A DNA stretch of 64,000 bases from NCBI RefSeq assembly GCF_004124325.1, contig NZ_QBDT01000001.1, forward strand, positions 5,704,001-5,768,000, written 5' to 3'. The notes under the pieces are model-generated. The model did no database searches. It saw only the letters and a list, made by a program, of their open reading frames with translations, and had not been told where the DNA came from. This document shows, piece after piece, positions 16,616 to 24,661 of this stretch. Numbering within the stretch: position 1 is the first letter of the stretch; every line of letters begins with the position of its first letter. The position numbers and the translations under genes are program-made. This DNA is from Streptomyces sp. L2. Its GTDB lineage: Bacteria > Actinomycetota > Actinomycetes > Streptomycetales > Streptomycetaceae.

Positions 16616-17656
16616 TCACCCGGCGACGGCCGGCACCCGCTCCTCCCCCGGATAGCGCACCCCGATCCGCTCCCGGATCGCGTCCAGCGTCCGCATCACC
16701 GCGAGACTGCCCTCCAGCGGCACCAGCGCCGACTCCCTCTCACCCGCCCGCAGCGCCCGCATCACCTCGACCGCCTCGTGCCGCAGGCTGGTGCGGGGCC
16801 CGTCGGCCGGGTCGGCGGTGAACTCCTCCGCATCACGGCCGTCGCGGTGCAGGACGAACCGCTCCGGGTGGAAGAAACCGGCCGGGACGTCGATCCGGCC
16901 GAGCGTGCCGGTGACCGACGCGGTCGTCCCCGTACCGCCCGTGATCGAACAGTGCACCGAGGCCAGCGCGCCGCTGTCCCAGGAGAGCAGGGCGCCCGTC
17001 TGGAGGTCGACGCCCTCCTCGGACAGCGTCGCGCTCGCGGCGATCCCGTCAGGCTCGCCCAGCAGTAGCTGCGCGAACGACACCGGGTACACGCCGAGGT
17101 CCAGCAGCGCCCCGCCGCCCATCGCCGGGTCCCGCAGCCGGTGCGCCGGCGGGAAGGGTCCCGCCAGCCCGAAATCGGCCTGCACCGTGCGCACCGCACC
17201 GATCGCGCCGTCGTCCACCAGTGCGCGCAGCCGCCGGACCAGCGGATTGCAGTACATCCACATGGCCTCCATCAGGAAGCGGTCGTGCTCCCGGGCCAGC
17301 GCCACCAGCTCCGCCGCCTCGCGCGCGTTCAGCGTGAACGCCTTCTCGCACAGCACGTTCCGCCCCGCCTCCAGGCACAGCCCGGCCGCCGCCCGGTGCG
17401 CCGCGTGCGGAGTGGCGACGTAGACGACGTCGACGTCCTCGTCCCGGGCGAGGGACTCCCAGTCGCCGTACGCCCGCGGGGCCCCGAACCGGTCGGCGAA
17501 CGCACGGGCCGACTCCTGGCGCCGCGAGGCCACCGCCACGATCTCCGCGTCCGGGAGATCGACCAGGTCCGCGGCGAAAGCGGCCGCGATGCCGCCGGTC
17601 GCCAGGATGCCCCACCGCACGCTCTTTTCCGCCATCCCCGCCCCACCCTCGCTCAT
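16616..17656 (-). CDS. Gfo/Idh/MocA family oxidoreductase
   Basis: 346-residue NAD(P)-dependent sugar or cyclitol dehydrogenase-like enzyme. Rossmann segment RWGILATGGIAAAFAADL at residues 10-28, then DVVYVATPHAAH and the active-site segment NVLCEKAFTLN, in which Glu-Lys is the canonical EKP-type catalytic lysine with Ala replacing Pro. The C-terminal half is the beta-sheet dimerisation domain (GGGALLDLGVYPVSFA). Start ATG 17656 has GAGG upstream; ATG 17635 would leave MAEKSVRWG and is an equal choice. Related to trans-1,2-dihydrobenzene-1,2-diol dehydrogenases; substrate unknown. Confidence 0.9.
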   Translation of the reverse strand: MSEGGAGMAEKSVRWGILATGGIAAAFAADLVDLPDAEIVAVASRRQESARAFADRFGAPRAYGDWESLARDEDVDVVYVATPHAAHRAAAGLCLEAGRNVLCEKAFTLNAREAAELVALAREHDRFLMEAMWMYCNPLVRRLRALVDDGAIGAVRTVQADFGLAGPFPPAHRLRDPAMGGGALLDLGVYPVSFAQLLLGEPDGIAASATLSEEGVDLQTGALLSWDSGALASVHCSITGGTGTTASVTGTLGRIDVPAGFFHPERFVLHRDGRDAEEFTADPADGPRTSLRHEAVEVMRALRAGERESALVPLEGSLAVMRTLDAIRERIGVRYPGEERVPAVAG

Positions 17657-17722
17657 GTGTGCCTCGGCAGCCTGTACGAGCTGAGAGCATAGGTCCCGAT
17701 TGGTTGAAACAGGGAGGGAAAC

Positions 17723-19033
17723 ATGCGCGAGCGCGCGCCGGCACCGGACAGGGGCGGTACGACGAAGGGCACGGCAAAGGTCACGCCTACGCCTGCGCCG
17801 ACGACCACCGACCGCCGCCGTACCGGACTGCTCGTCACCCTCGTCCTCGGTGGCCTCACCGCCACGCCCCCGCTCGCGATGGACATGTACCTCCCGTCCC
17901 TGCCGGAGGTCACCCGCTCCCTGCACGCGCCCGCCGCCACCGTCCAGCTCACCCTCACCGCCTGCCTGCTCGGCATGGCGCTCGGACAGCTCGTCGTCGG
18001 CCCGATGAGCGACCGCTGGGGACGCCGCCGCCCCCTCCTCGCCGGCCTAGCCGTCTACCTCGTCGCCACCGCGCTGTGCGCGTTCGCGCCCACCGTGGAG
18101 ACCCTGGTCGTCTTCCGGCTGGCCCAGGGCCTCGCCGGCGCCGCCGGGATCGTTATCGCGCGGGCCGTCGTACGCGACCTGTACGACGGCGACGCCATGG
18201 CCCGCTTCTTCTCCACCCTGATGCTGATCTCCGGGGCCGCGCCGATCGTGGCACCGCTCATCGGCGGGCAGATCCTGCGGGTGACGGACTGGCGGGGCGT
18301 GTTCGTGGTCCTCACCGTCGTCGGGGCCGCCCTCGCCACGCTGGTCTGGCTGCGGCTGCCCGAGACCGTGCCACCCGCCGAGCGGCATTCCGGGGGAGTC
18401 GGCGACGCCCTGCGCGCCATGCGCGGCCTCCTCGCCGACCTGCCCTTCACCGGCTACATGCTGGCCGGCGGCTTCGCCTTCGCCGCGCTGTTCGCCTACA
18501 TATCCGCGTCCCCGTTCGTCATCCAGGAGATCTACGGCGCCTCCCCGCAGACCTTCAGCCTGCTGTTCGGACTCAACTCCGTCGGGCTCGTCGTCGCCGG
18601 GCAGATCAACGGCAAGGTGCTGGTCGGCCGGGTCAGCCTGGACAAGGTGCTCGCCGTCGGCCTCACCGTGATCGTGCTCGCCGCGACCGCCCTGCTGCTG
18701 ATGTCCACCGGCGCCCTCGGCCACGTCGGCCTGGCCCCGATCGCCGCCGCCCTGTTCGTCCTGATGTCGGCGATGGGCATCACCCTCCCCAACGCCCAGT
18801 CACTCGCCCTCCTGCGCACCCGGCACGCCGCCGGCTCCGCCTCCGCGCTGCTCGGCACCTCCTCCTTCCTCGTCGGCGCGGTCGCCTCCCCGCTCGTCGG
18901 CGTAGCGGGCGAGCACACCGCCGTACCGATGGCGATCGTCCAACTGGCGGGTGCGCTGGTCGCCACGGCCTGCTTCGTGGGAATGTGCCGTCCCTGGAGG
19001 GAGACGGCCGCGCCGGAGGGAGAGCGGAACTGA
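17723..19033 (+). CDS. Bcr/CflA family multidrug efflux MFS transporter
   Basis: 436-residue proton-driven exporter with 12 predicted helices. The N-terminal 35 residues are polar; helix 1 then shows TPPLAMDMYLPSLPEV, the Bcr/CflA signature, and the loop GPMSDRWGRRRPLL is MFS motif A. Bcr homologues export bicyclomycin, sulphonamides or amphenicols; the actual substrate is not predictable. The downstream serine hydrolase gene starts inside its stop codon, so the two are co-translated. Divergent from the Gfo/Idh gene. Confidence 0.92.
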   Translation: MRERAPAPDRGGTTKGTAKVTPTPAPTTTDRRRTGLLVTLVLGGLTATPPLAMDMYLPSLPEVTRSLHAPAATVQLTLTACLLGMALGQLVVGPMSDRWGRRRPLLAGLAVYLVATALCAFAPTVETLVVFRLAQGLAGAAGIVIARAVVRDLYDGDAMARFFSTLMLISGAAPIVAPLIGGQILRVTDWRGVFVVLTVVGAALATLVWLRLPETVPPAERHSGGVGDALRAMRGLLADLPFTGYMLAGGFAFAALFAYISASPFVIQEIYGASPQTFSLLFGLNSVGLVVAGQINGKVLVGRVSLDKVLAVGLTVIVLAATALLLMSTGALGHVGLAPIAAALFVLMSAMGITLPNAQSLALLRTRHAAGSASALLGTSSFLVGAVASPLVGVAGEHTAVPMAIVQLAGALVATACFVGMCRPWRETAAPEGERN

Positions 19034-20253
19034 GCGCACCGAGACTGCGCGTCGACACCCCGGACCGGGCCGGACTCGACGCCGGCCGACTCGGGCACCT
19101 GGTCGCCGAGGTGCACGGCCTCACCACGGGGGACCGCCCCTGGGCGGCCGGCGCCGTGGTGCTGGCCGGGCGCGGCCCCGTCACCGCGGTCGCCGAGGCC
19201 GCCGGCTGGGCCGTGCGGTACGCCTCCTACGACCCGCACACCGGCACCGGCGTCGAACTGCCGCCCGCCGCCCGGGTCCCGATGACCGTCGGCACGCCCT
19301 TCGACCTGGCCTCGCTCACCAAGCTGTTCACGTCCGCCGCCGCCGTGCAGCAGATCGAACGCGGCACCCTCGGCATCGACGCCCGCGTGGGCGCCTACCT
19401 GCCCGAGTTCACCGCCGCCGCGGAACACGGCGTCACCGTACGGCAGCTGCTCACCCACACCTCCGGTCTGCGCCCCGAACTCCCGCTGTACGACTGCCCG
19501 GACGACACCGCCCGCCTGGACCTGCTCCGCGCCGAGGCACCCACCACCCCACCCGGCACCTACGTCTACTCCGACCTGAACATGCTCCTGCTGCAGCTCG
19601 TGCTGGAGCGGATCACCGGCCGGACCCTCGACGTCCTCGTCCGGGACGGCATCACCCGCCCGCTCGGCATGACCGCGACCCGCTTCGGCCCCTGCCCGGG
19701 GGCCGCCGCCACCGAGGACCAGCGACGGCCCTGGGCCAAGGCGGACCGGGGCATGCTGCGGGGCGTGGTGCACGACGAGAACGCCTGGGCGCTCGGCGGG
19801 GTCGCCGGCCACGCCGGGCTCTTCTCCACGGCCCGCGACCTCGCCGTGTTCTGCCGCACCCTGCTCGCCGGCGGCGCCTACGGCCCCGCGCGCATCCTCG
19901 GCCCCGACTACGTCGACCTCCTGCTGACCCCGCCCGGCCTGGGCTTCGCCGTCGACCAGCCCTGGTTCATGGGCGAACTCGCGGGCCGGGGAGCGGCCGG
20001 CCACACCGGGTTCACCGGCACCTCCCTGGTCCTGGACCGCGCCACCGACACGTTCCTGGTCCTCCTGGCCAACACGGTCCACCCCCGCCGCCGCCCACCC
20101 GACAGCACCCCCCGGTCCACCACCGCGACCCACCTGGCCCGCGCGGTCCACAACACCTCCCCGGCTTGCGACCCGGGCCGGGACGGGGAGCCGCCGGGGG
20201 AGCGGGAGGGGCCGCTGCCGGAGGGGCGGGAGGGGCCGACGGGCCAAGGATGA
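19030..20253 (+). CDS. Beta-lactamase-class-C-like serine hydrolase, probable CTG start
   Basis: About 407 residues of the penicillin-binding / EstB-like esterase family. Motifs: FDLASLTKLF (SxxK nucleophile) near residue 95, YVYSDLN (Tyr of the YxN box, here YSD as in EstB-type esterases) near 180, and HTGFTGTS (HTG in place of KTG) near 325. No signal peptide, so cytoplasmic. The only start that keeps the conserved N-terminus is CTG at 19030, overlapping the upstream TGA as CTGA with GGAGG before it. C-terminal 40 residues are Gly/Glu/Pro-rich and non-conserved. Confidence 0.85.
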   Translation: MSAPRLRVDTPDRAGLDAGRLGHLVAEVHGLTTGDRPWAAGAVVLAGRGPVTAVAEAAGWAVRYASYDPHTGTGVELPPAARVPMTVGTPFDLASLTKLFTSAAAVQQIERGTLGIDARVGAYLPEFTAAAEHGVTVRQLLTHTSGLRPELPLYDCPDDTARLDLLRAEAPTTPPGTYVYSDLNMLLLQLVLERITGRTLDVLVRDGITRPLGMTATRFGPCPGAAATEDQRRPWAKADRGMLRGVVHDENAWALGGVAGHAGLFSTARDLAVFCRTLLAGGAYGPARILGPDYVDLLLTPPGLGFAVDQPWFMGELAGRGAAGHTGFTGTSLVLDRATDTFLVLLANTVHPRRRPPDSTPRSTTATHLARAVHNTSPACDPGRDGEPPGEREGPLPEGREGPTGQG

Positions 20254-20340
20254 GCCAGCCTGCCGCCGGTCGTGGCTTCACGATGACGGCCTGCGGCGGC
20301 ATGGGGCCCCGGGCGGTCCCGCGCTCCTGCCGGCCCCGGG

Positions 20341-20535
20341 GTTCCCAGCGGCCCAGGGCTCCGGGCGGTCCAGGGCTCCCGGCGGTCCAGGGCCCCCGCG
20401 GTCCAGGGCTCCCGGCGGTCCAGGGCTCCGGGCGGTCCAGGGCCCCCGCGGTCCAGGGCTCCGGGCGGTCCAGGGCTCCCGGCGGTCCAGGGCCCCCGCG
20501 GTCCAGGGCTCCGGGCGGTCCAGAGCTCCCCGCCG
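20341..20535. repeat. 16-17 bp tandem repeats in a 335-bp intergenic gap
   Basis: About a dozen degenerate copies of GGTCCAGGGCTCCCGGC and the shorter form GGTCCAGGGCCCCCGC, arranged in a higher-order unit of about 50 bp. The gap 20254-20588 between the serine hydrolase and the Rsm22-type gene contains nothing else recognisable. All six frames are open in parts only because the repeat lacks stops; no start or ribosome site supports a gene. Confidence 0.92.
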
Positions 20536-20588
20536 TCCCGGGTTCCTGCCCGGTTCAGTGCGCCCCGGGCCCGCCATAGAATCGCCGG

Positions 20589-21668
20589 GTGAACGACCCC
20601 GTTGCCCCGGCCGAAGCGTCCGCCGAAGCGCCGCCCGCCGAAGCGTCCGTCGAAGCGCCGCCGGCCGAAGCGTCTGCCGATGCCCTGCGCAGGGCGCTGT
20701 CCGCGCTGCTCGACGGGCTGCCGCCCCGGCAGGCCACGGGTGCGGTGGAGCGGCTGATCGCAAACTACCGGGGCGCGACCCCGACCGACGCCCCGATCCT
20801 GCGGGACCGCGCCGACGTCGCCGCGTACGCCGCCTACCGGATGCCGGCCACCTTCGAGGCGGTGCGCTCCGCGCTGGAGGCGTTCGCAGAGGCCGTGCCC
20901 GGCTGGGCGCCCGGCAGCCACGTGGACGTCGGCGGCGGCACCGGCGCGGCGACCTGGGCCGTCACCGCCACCTGGGACGGCGTCCGGCCGGTCACCGTGC
21001 TCGACTGGGCGGAGCCCGCCCTTGCCCTCGGCCGGGAGCTCGCCGCCGCCAACCCGGCCCTCGCCGGCGCCCACTGGCAGCGCGCCCGGATCGGAGCGGC
21101 CCTCACCCTCGGCGGCACCGACCTAGTCACGGTGTCGTACGTCCTCAACGAGCTCGCCGACACCGACCGCGCCGCCCTCGTCGACGCCGCCGCGGCCGCC
21201 GCGCGGTCGGTCGTGATCGTCGAGGCCGGCACGCCCGCCGGATACGCGCGCGTCATCGAGGCCCGCGACCGGCTGGTCCGCGCCGGGTTCCGGATCGCCG
21301 CGCCCTGCCCGCACAGCGCCGCCTGCCCCATCGCCCCCGGCGCGGACTGGTGCCACTTCTCCGCCCGGGTCAGCCGCTCCTCCCTGCACCGCCAGGTCAA
21401 GGGCGGCTCACTGCCGTACGAGGACGAGAAGTTCAGCTACGTCGCCGCGACCCGCCTGCCCGCCGCCCCGGCCCCCGCCCGCGTGGTCCGGCGCCCGCAG
21501 ATCCGCAAGGGCCAGGTGCTCCTCGACCTGTGCGAGCCCGACGGACGGCTCGGCCGTACGACCGTCACCAAGCGGCACGGCGACCTCTACCGGTCGGCCC
21601 GCGACACCGCCTGGGGCGACCCCTGGCCACCCGCGGACCGGCCGACTGACCCCCCGGCCCAGGTGTGA
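20589..21668 (+). CDS. Rsm22-family ribosome-associated methyltransferase-like protein
   Basis: 359-residue member of the Rsm22/METTL17 family, linked to small ribosomal subunit assembly. After a repeated Ala/Glu-rich N-terminus (residues 5-30, EASAEAPPAEASVEAPPAE, from a 30-bp DNA repeat) comes a Rossmann SAM-binding domain (HVDVGGGTGAATWAV near residue 118, VSYVLNELAD). The cysteines CPHSAACP, WCHF and DLCEPDG match the four-cysteine cluster motif that binds a [4Fe-4S] in METTL17. GTG start. Catalytic methylation is unproven for the family. Confidence 0.88.
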   Translation: MNDPVAPAEASAEAPPAEASVEAPPAEASADALRRALSALLDGLPPRQATGAVERLIANYRGATPTDAPILRDRADVAAYAAYRMPATFEAVRSALEAFAEAVPGWAPGSHVDVGGGTGAATWAVTATWDGVRPVTVLDWAEPALALGRELAAANPALAGAHWQRARIGAALTLGGTDLVTVSYVLNELADTDRAALVDAAAAAARSVVIVEAGTPAGYARVIEARDRLVRAGFRIAAPCPHSAACPIAPGADWCHFSARVSRSSLHRQVKGGSLPYEDEKFSYVAATRLPAAPAPARVVRRPQIRKGQVLLDLCEPDGRLGRTTVTKRHGDLYRSARDTAWGDPWPPADRPTDPPAQV

Positions 21669-21775
21669 GGCGCATCTCCCCACGGCCCCCCACATCCGCG
21701 GTCCGGCCACCCCGAAGCACGCGAAGGTGGGACCATGGGGCATGCTGTGGGCACACCAGCGAGGCGAGGGGATAG

Positions 21776-22501
21776 ATGAGCGCGACGTTCGGCGGTCGGA
21801 GTGGTCGGCAGGGCAAACTCTCCCAGTGGCTGTTCGGACGCCGCCCCAAGGAGGCAGCCGGCGACGACGGCCGTGAGGCCCTCCTGCTCGCCGCCGCCGC
21901 GGCGGGACTGCCCCTCGCGCCCGCCGCGCACCCCGGATCCGGCTACGGCTGCTCCTGCGACCGCGTCGGCTGCCCCACCCCCGCCCGGCACCCGGTGTCG
22001 TTCGCCTGGCAGACCCAGTCGACCACCGACCGCTCCCAGATCGAACGCTGGGCCCGGCACCAGCCGCAGGCCAACTTCATCACCGCGACCGGAATGACGC
22101 ACGACGTCCTGGACGTACCCCTGGAGGCCGGCCGGGAGGCGCTGGAGCGGCTGCTGGAGGCCGGCGTCGAGGTCGGACCGGTCGCCGAGAGCGACGACGG
22201 CCGCCTGCTGTTCTTCACCCTCACCCGGGGCACCCCCGAGGACGAGGACGAGTGGTGGCCCTGCGAGCTGGACTGCCACCCCGAGACGATGGACGAGCAC
22301 CCGGGGCTGCGGTGGCACTGCCGGGGGTCGTACGTGCTGGTGCCGCCCGCGCGGCTGCCCGGCGACGACGGGCGGGCCGTGCGGTGGGTGCGGGGGGTGG
22401 AGTTCGCGCTGCCGGATCCGCTGAGTCTGCTGGAAGTTCTCACGGACGCGTGTGCGCGATGCGGTGACCATGCTGGTGAGGCTTGGCCGTTGCGCCATTG
22501 A
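21776..22501 (+). CDS. Primase/polymerase-like (prim-pol) domain protein
   Basis: 241-residue protein of the actinobacterial family usually annotated as bifunctional DNA primase/polymerase. Seen: the N-terminal cysteine pattern CSCDRVGCPTPARHP, characteristic of prim-pol N-termini, and the block ATGMTHDVLDVPLEAG where active prim-pols have the DxD metal motif. Here it reads D-V-P, so the second acidic residue is missing and polymerase activity is doubtful. ATG 21776. No helicase or phage gene adjoins, so it is a core gene rather than a mobile one. The role may be regulatory or DNA binding. Confidence 0.8.
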   Translation: MSATFGGRSGRQGKLSQWLFGRRPKEAAGDDGREALLLAAAAAGLPLAPAAHPGSGYGCSCDRVGCPTPARHPVSFAWQTQSTTDRSQIERWARHQPQANFITATGMTHDVLDVPLEAGREALERLLEAGVEVGPVAESDDGRLLFFTLTRGTPEDEDEWWPCELDCHPETMDEHPGLRWHCRGSYVLVPPARLPGDDGRAVRWVRGVEFALPDPLSLLEVLTDACARCGDHAGEAWPLRH

Positions 22502-22540
22502 GGGTGCGCGTTGCTGCGCGGGCGCGGCTGGCGGGTGCGT

Positions 22541-22612
22541 TGTGGCTTGTCGCGCCCACGCGGCGGCAGCCGCACATCAGACACAGCCCCGCGCCCCTTT
22601 CAGGGGCGTTTT
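22541..22612. repeat. Streptomyces-type dispersed intergenic repeat ending in a terminator
   Basis: The sequence from TGTGGCTTGTCGCGCCCACG through CAGCCCCGCGCCCC resembles a short element I remember at very many Streptomyces gene ends. Its 3' end is a hairpin, CGCCCCT (22592-22598) / AGGGGCG (22602-22608), followed by TTTTCC. It separates the convergent prim-pol and lipoprotein genes and probably terminates both. Confidence 0.75.
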
Positions 22613-22626
22613 CCTGCGGTGGCTTT

Positions 22627-23709
22627 TTAGGCGCCCTGGGCTGATGTCAGGCCCTGTACTCGGCCGAGTAGGGAGATGGGGGCCGCCCCCGCCGGGTCCA
22701 GGGCTGTTTCGTTGGAGATGAACTCCATCGTCAGAGACTGTTTGATCTCGCCCTTGGTGAGGGCCTGGACGCTCTTGTTCGGGGTGGGGACCGAGGTGCC
22801 CGGAGCGGCGGTCTGCTTCTGGTAGTGGTGCGTGGTGAAGAAGACCAGCGCGCCGCCGTCCGCCGTGCGCAGCGCCAGCGGCGCGTAGTCACCGTTCGTC
22901 AGCGGCTTGTCGATGAACTGGGTGACCAGGCCCGGCTTTTGGGCCACCCGGGCGCGGTTCGCCCGCTCGACGCTGGTGAACGCGCCGTTCGCGAACGTCT
23001 TCCCGCCGTCCTCCAGATAGCCGGTGTAGGACTCGCTCAGTTTGCCGGGGGACACGGCGAGACCGGTCGAGTCGGCCGGTACCGCCTCCGCCCAGCCGTC
23101 CGCGTCCGTCTTGAACTTCGGTATGTCATCGGGCGCGACCAGCGTCAGGTACGCCACCTGCCAGGGGTCGGTGAGGTCGTCGCGGGTGAACACCAGCAGC
23201 CAGTGCGCGCTGCCGCCCTTGTTGCTCCGGGTGTCGGCGACGAACCAGCGGGGCCAGCCGGCCTTCTTCGGGATGGTGAACTTGGCGTCGGTCAGCTTGA
23301 GCGGGGTGTGGTAGGCGTTGCCGCTCGGGCTGTTGGCGTGCCCGGCCCGCAGTCGCGCGGAGTCGATGTCGGAGAGCGGCCCGGTGACGTAGTTCTCGTC
23401 CAGGGACGTGTCGTAGGCCTTGTCCGCCTTGTTGTACGCGGCGGTGAACGCGGCGAGCGCCTTGGCCGCCTCGGCGCGGGTGGCGGTCGGCAGCACCTCG
23501 CGCTCCCCGTGCACCACCACGCACCCGCTCGCCGTCAGCGACACGGCGGTCAGCAAGACGGCTATGAGTGCGTCGCGGCCACGCCTGCCAAGCCCCGGAT
23601 GCCTGCCGAGCCCCGGACGTACGCGAAGCCCACGACGGCTGTGAAGCCCGAGTCGACTGCGAAGCCCACGTCGCCCGCGAAGCCCACGACGACTGCGATC
23701 CCTGCTCAT
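22627..23709 (-). CDS. Putative secreted lipoprotein with Arg-rich repeat N-terminus
   Basis: 360 residues, function not recognised. The hydrophobic segment ALIAVLLTAVSLTASGC (residues about 46-62) ends in a lipobox-like ASGC, so the mature protein is probably a lipid-anchored extracytoplasmic protein. In front are six 6-residue repeats (RRGLRG, RRGLRS, RLGLHS and so on) from an 18-bp DNA repeat, giving an unusually long basic n-region. The mature part is soluble, with motifs WFVADTR and WLLVFTRDDLTDPWQVAYLTL. ATG 23709 has AAGG six bases ahead. It lies 73 bp after efeU and may belong to that operon. Confidence 0.75.
   Translation of the reverse strand: MSRDRSRRGLRGRRGLRSRLGLHSRRGLRVRPGLGRHPGLGRRGRDALIAVLLTAVSLTASGCVVVHGEREVLPTATRAEAAKALAAFTAAYNKADKAYDTSLDENYVTGPLSDIDSARLRAGHANSPSGNAYHTPLKLTDAKFTIPKKAGWPRWFVADTRSNKGGSAHWLLVFTRDDLTDPWQVAYLTLVAPDDIPKFKTDADGWAEAVPADSTGLAVSPGKLSESYTGYLEDGGKTFANGAFTSVERANRARVAQKPGLVTQFIDKPLTNGDYAPLALRTADGGALVFFTTHHYQKQTAAPGTSVPTPNKSVQALTKGEIKQSLTMEFISNETALDPAGAAPISLLGRVQGLTSAQGA
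23584..23709. repeat. Seven 18-bp repeat units at the start of the lipoprotein gene
   Basis: 18-bp periodicity (units such as CCCGCGAAGCCCACGACG and CCTGCCGAGCCCCGGACG) runs exactly from 23584 to the start codon at 23709, keeping the reading frame and encoding a hexapeptide repeat. Confidence 0.88.
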
Positions 23710-23782
23710 GACGTGCCTTCACCTTCCCCTTCCCGGAGGCGAACCCTACCGGGACGGGGAGAGGGCCGGGTGGCCGGTTCCC

Positions 23783-24658
23783 TCACTCCGACGCCGGGAC
23801 CCCGTCCGCGACGGGGGCGGCCTGCTTGCCCGGGCCGCCGCCGCGCAGGCGCGCGCGGAACTCCGGGGTGAGGAGGAAGACGCCCAGGGTCGGCACCAGG
23901 TACACCGCCCACAGCGTCAGCTGTACGACCGTCGGGTCCGGCTGGAAGTTGAAGACGCCCTTCAGCAGGGTGCCGTACCAGCTGTCCGGCGGGATCGTGT
24001 CGCTGATGTCGAACGCCAGGTGGTTGATGCCCGGGATCCAGTTGGCCTCCTGGAGGTCGTGGAAGCCGTACGCCAGCACGCCCGCCGCGACCACGACCAG
24101 CATGCCACCGGTCCAGGTGAAGAACTTCGCCAGGTTGATCTTCAGGGCGCCCCGGTAGAACAGCCAGCCGAGCAGCACCGCCGTGGCCAGGCCCAGCGCG
24201 ACGCCGATCAGCGGGCGCGGGGTGCCGTCGCTCGCCGCGTGCACCGAGGCCCACACGAACAGCGCGGTCTCCAGGCCCTCCCGGCCGACGGCCAGGAACG
24301 CGGTGGCGACGAGGGCGCCGGTACCCAGCGCGAGGGCCGCGTCCAGCTTGCCGTGCAGCTCGGACTTCAGGTGCCGGGCGGTGCGCCGCATCCAGAACAC
24401 CATCCAGGTCACCAGGCCGACGGCGACGATGGACAGCGAGCCGCCGAGCGCCTCCTGCGCCTCGAACGTCATCTCCTGCGAGCCGAACTCCAGCGCGCAG
24501 CCGAAGCCCATCGCGATGAGGACGGCGGCGCCGATGCCCAGCCAGATCGGCTTCAGGGCGTCCCGGCGGCCGGTCTTGACCAGATAGGCGATGAGGATGC
24601 AGACGACGAGGGACGCCTCCAGGCCCTCGCGCAGACCGATCAGGTAGTTGGAGAACAC
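23783..24658 (-). CDS. efeU: Iron permease EfeU (FTR1 family)
   Basis: 291-residue inner-membrane iron transporter with seven predicted helices. Both halves carry the iron-coordinating REGLE motif (LREGLEASLV at residue 9, GREGLETALF at about 126). It takes iron across the membrane after the periplasmic-type proteins EfeO and EfeB present it. Last of the efeO-efeB-efeU unit: only 3 bp separate it from efeB. The window order on the coding strand is efeOBU. Regulation by iron boxes at 27113-27151. Confidence 0.96.
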   Translation of the reverse strand: MFSNYLIGLREGLEASLVVCILIAYLVKTGRRDALKPIWLGIGAAVLIAMGFGCALEFGSQEMTFEAQEALGGSLSIVAVGLVTWMVFWMRRTARHLKSELHGKLDAALALGTGALVATAFLAVGREGLETALFVWASVHAASDGTPRPLIGVALGLATAVLLGWLFYRGALKINLAKFFTWTGGMLVVVAAGVLAYGFHDLQEANWIPGINHLAFDISDTIPPDSWYGTLLKGVFNFQPDPTVVQLTLWAVYLVPTLGVFLLTPEFRARLRGGGPGKQAAPVADGVPASE

Positions 24659-24661
24659 GGG

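Noticed and set aside
17659..19029. N-terminal half of an 864-residue frame leading into the serine hydrolase
   Set aside because: It is an out-of-frame shadow of the Bcr/CflA gene; conserved hydrolase sequence begins only after the MFS stop codon.
22541..22612. Riboswitch or specific ncRNA after the prim-pol gene
   Set aside because: Matches the remembered dispersed Streptomyces terminator-type repeat, not a known riboswitch.
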